Source: Eubacterium sp. CAG:252
GTDB lineage: Bacteria > Bacillota > Clostridia > Lachnospirales > Lachnospiraceae
Assembly (NCBI GenBank): GCA_000436535.1
Contig: FR886288.1
Span: 1-14,777, forward strand
Direction: 5' to 3'
DNA length: 14,777 nt
Numbering within the stretch: position 1 is the stretch's first letter; every line of letters starts with the position of its first letter. Positions 14,736 to 14,777 of the stretch are shown piece by piece. The position numbers and the translations under genes are program-made. The notes beneath the pieces were generated by a model. The model made no database searches, was not told the origin of the DNA, and worked only from the letters and a program-made list of their open reading frames with translations.

Positions 14736-14767
14736 GGATTGTGGGAGTGCGTAGCACGGAACAATCC
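14736..14767 (+). repeat. Two-tier hairpin just after mnmG
   Basis: Outer arms GGATTGT (14736-14742) and ACAATCC (14761-14767) pair perfectly. Inner arms GTGC (14747-14750) and GCAC (14754-14757) pair across a GTA loop, with a small asymmetric internal loop (GGGA against GGA). It starts 3 bp after the mnmG stop. No T-run follows within the window, so it is not a standard terminator. Confidence 0.6.
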
Positions 14768-14777
14768 GTAGGTATCA

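Noticed and set aside
1..14777. A novel defence or mobile system
   Set aside because: Every sizeable gene matches a conserved origin-linked housekeeping family, gene order is standard, and no integrase, transposase, toxin-antitoxin or CRISPR signature is seen.

Overview
This window is the chromosomal replication-origin neighbourhood of a low-GC Firmicute. Its gene order is that of the Bacillus/Clostridia origin: gyrA, gyrB, recF, yaaA, dnaN and dnaA run leftward (minus strand), and rpmH, rnpA, yidD, yidC, jag (khpB), mnmE and mnmG run rightward (plus strand). The AT-rich composition, TTG/GTG starts with strong Shine-Dalgarno sequences, a YidC without a lipobox but with an extracytoplasmic insert, and the protein flavour suggest class Clostridia, most likely Lachnospiraceae. 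The family assignment is inference; the phylum and locus identity are secure.

Left arm (1-7578, minus strand). dnaA is followed by a 363-bp gap, dnaN, a 162-bp gap, then yaaA, recF and gyrB packed tightly (recF and gyrB are 1 nt apart), a 132-bp gap, and the first 383 codons of gyrA, which runs off the left edge. These genes supply the initiator, the sliding clamp, a recombination mediator and DNA gyrase.

Origin. Two DnaA-box-rich gaps flank dnaA, giving a bipartite oriC. The upstream gap (7579-8018) holds about ten boxes or near-boxes, two of them perfect, plus a dnaA promoter overlapped by a box and a strong rpmH promoter. The downstream gap (5836-6198) holds a box cluster next to the dnaA stop, an inverted repeat, a DnaA-trio-like run beside an AT-rich tract (the probable unwinding site), and a dnaN promoter overlapping the trios. 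Transcription diverges from the origin, so every gene is co-oriented with its replication fork.

Right arm (8019-14777, plus strand). rpmH (ribosomal protein L34) ends at a strong intrinsic terminator. rnpA, yidD, yidC and jag follow as a compact run closed by another strong terminator at 11180-11217. mnmE and mnmG come next, the two partners that make the 5-carboxymethylaminomethyl-type modification of tRNA wobble uridine. rsmG would normally follow just past the right edge.

No tRNA, rRNA, mobile element, CRISPR array or foreign-looking gene is visible, and I found no undescribed multi-gene system. The observations most worth checking are cis-acting: a compact pair of perfect DnaA boxes inside mnmE, the DnaA-trio element overlapping the dnaN promoter, and several hairpins in the gaps.
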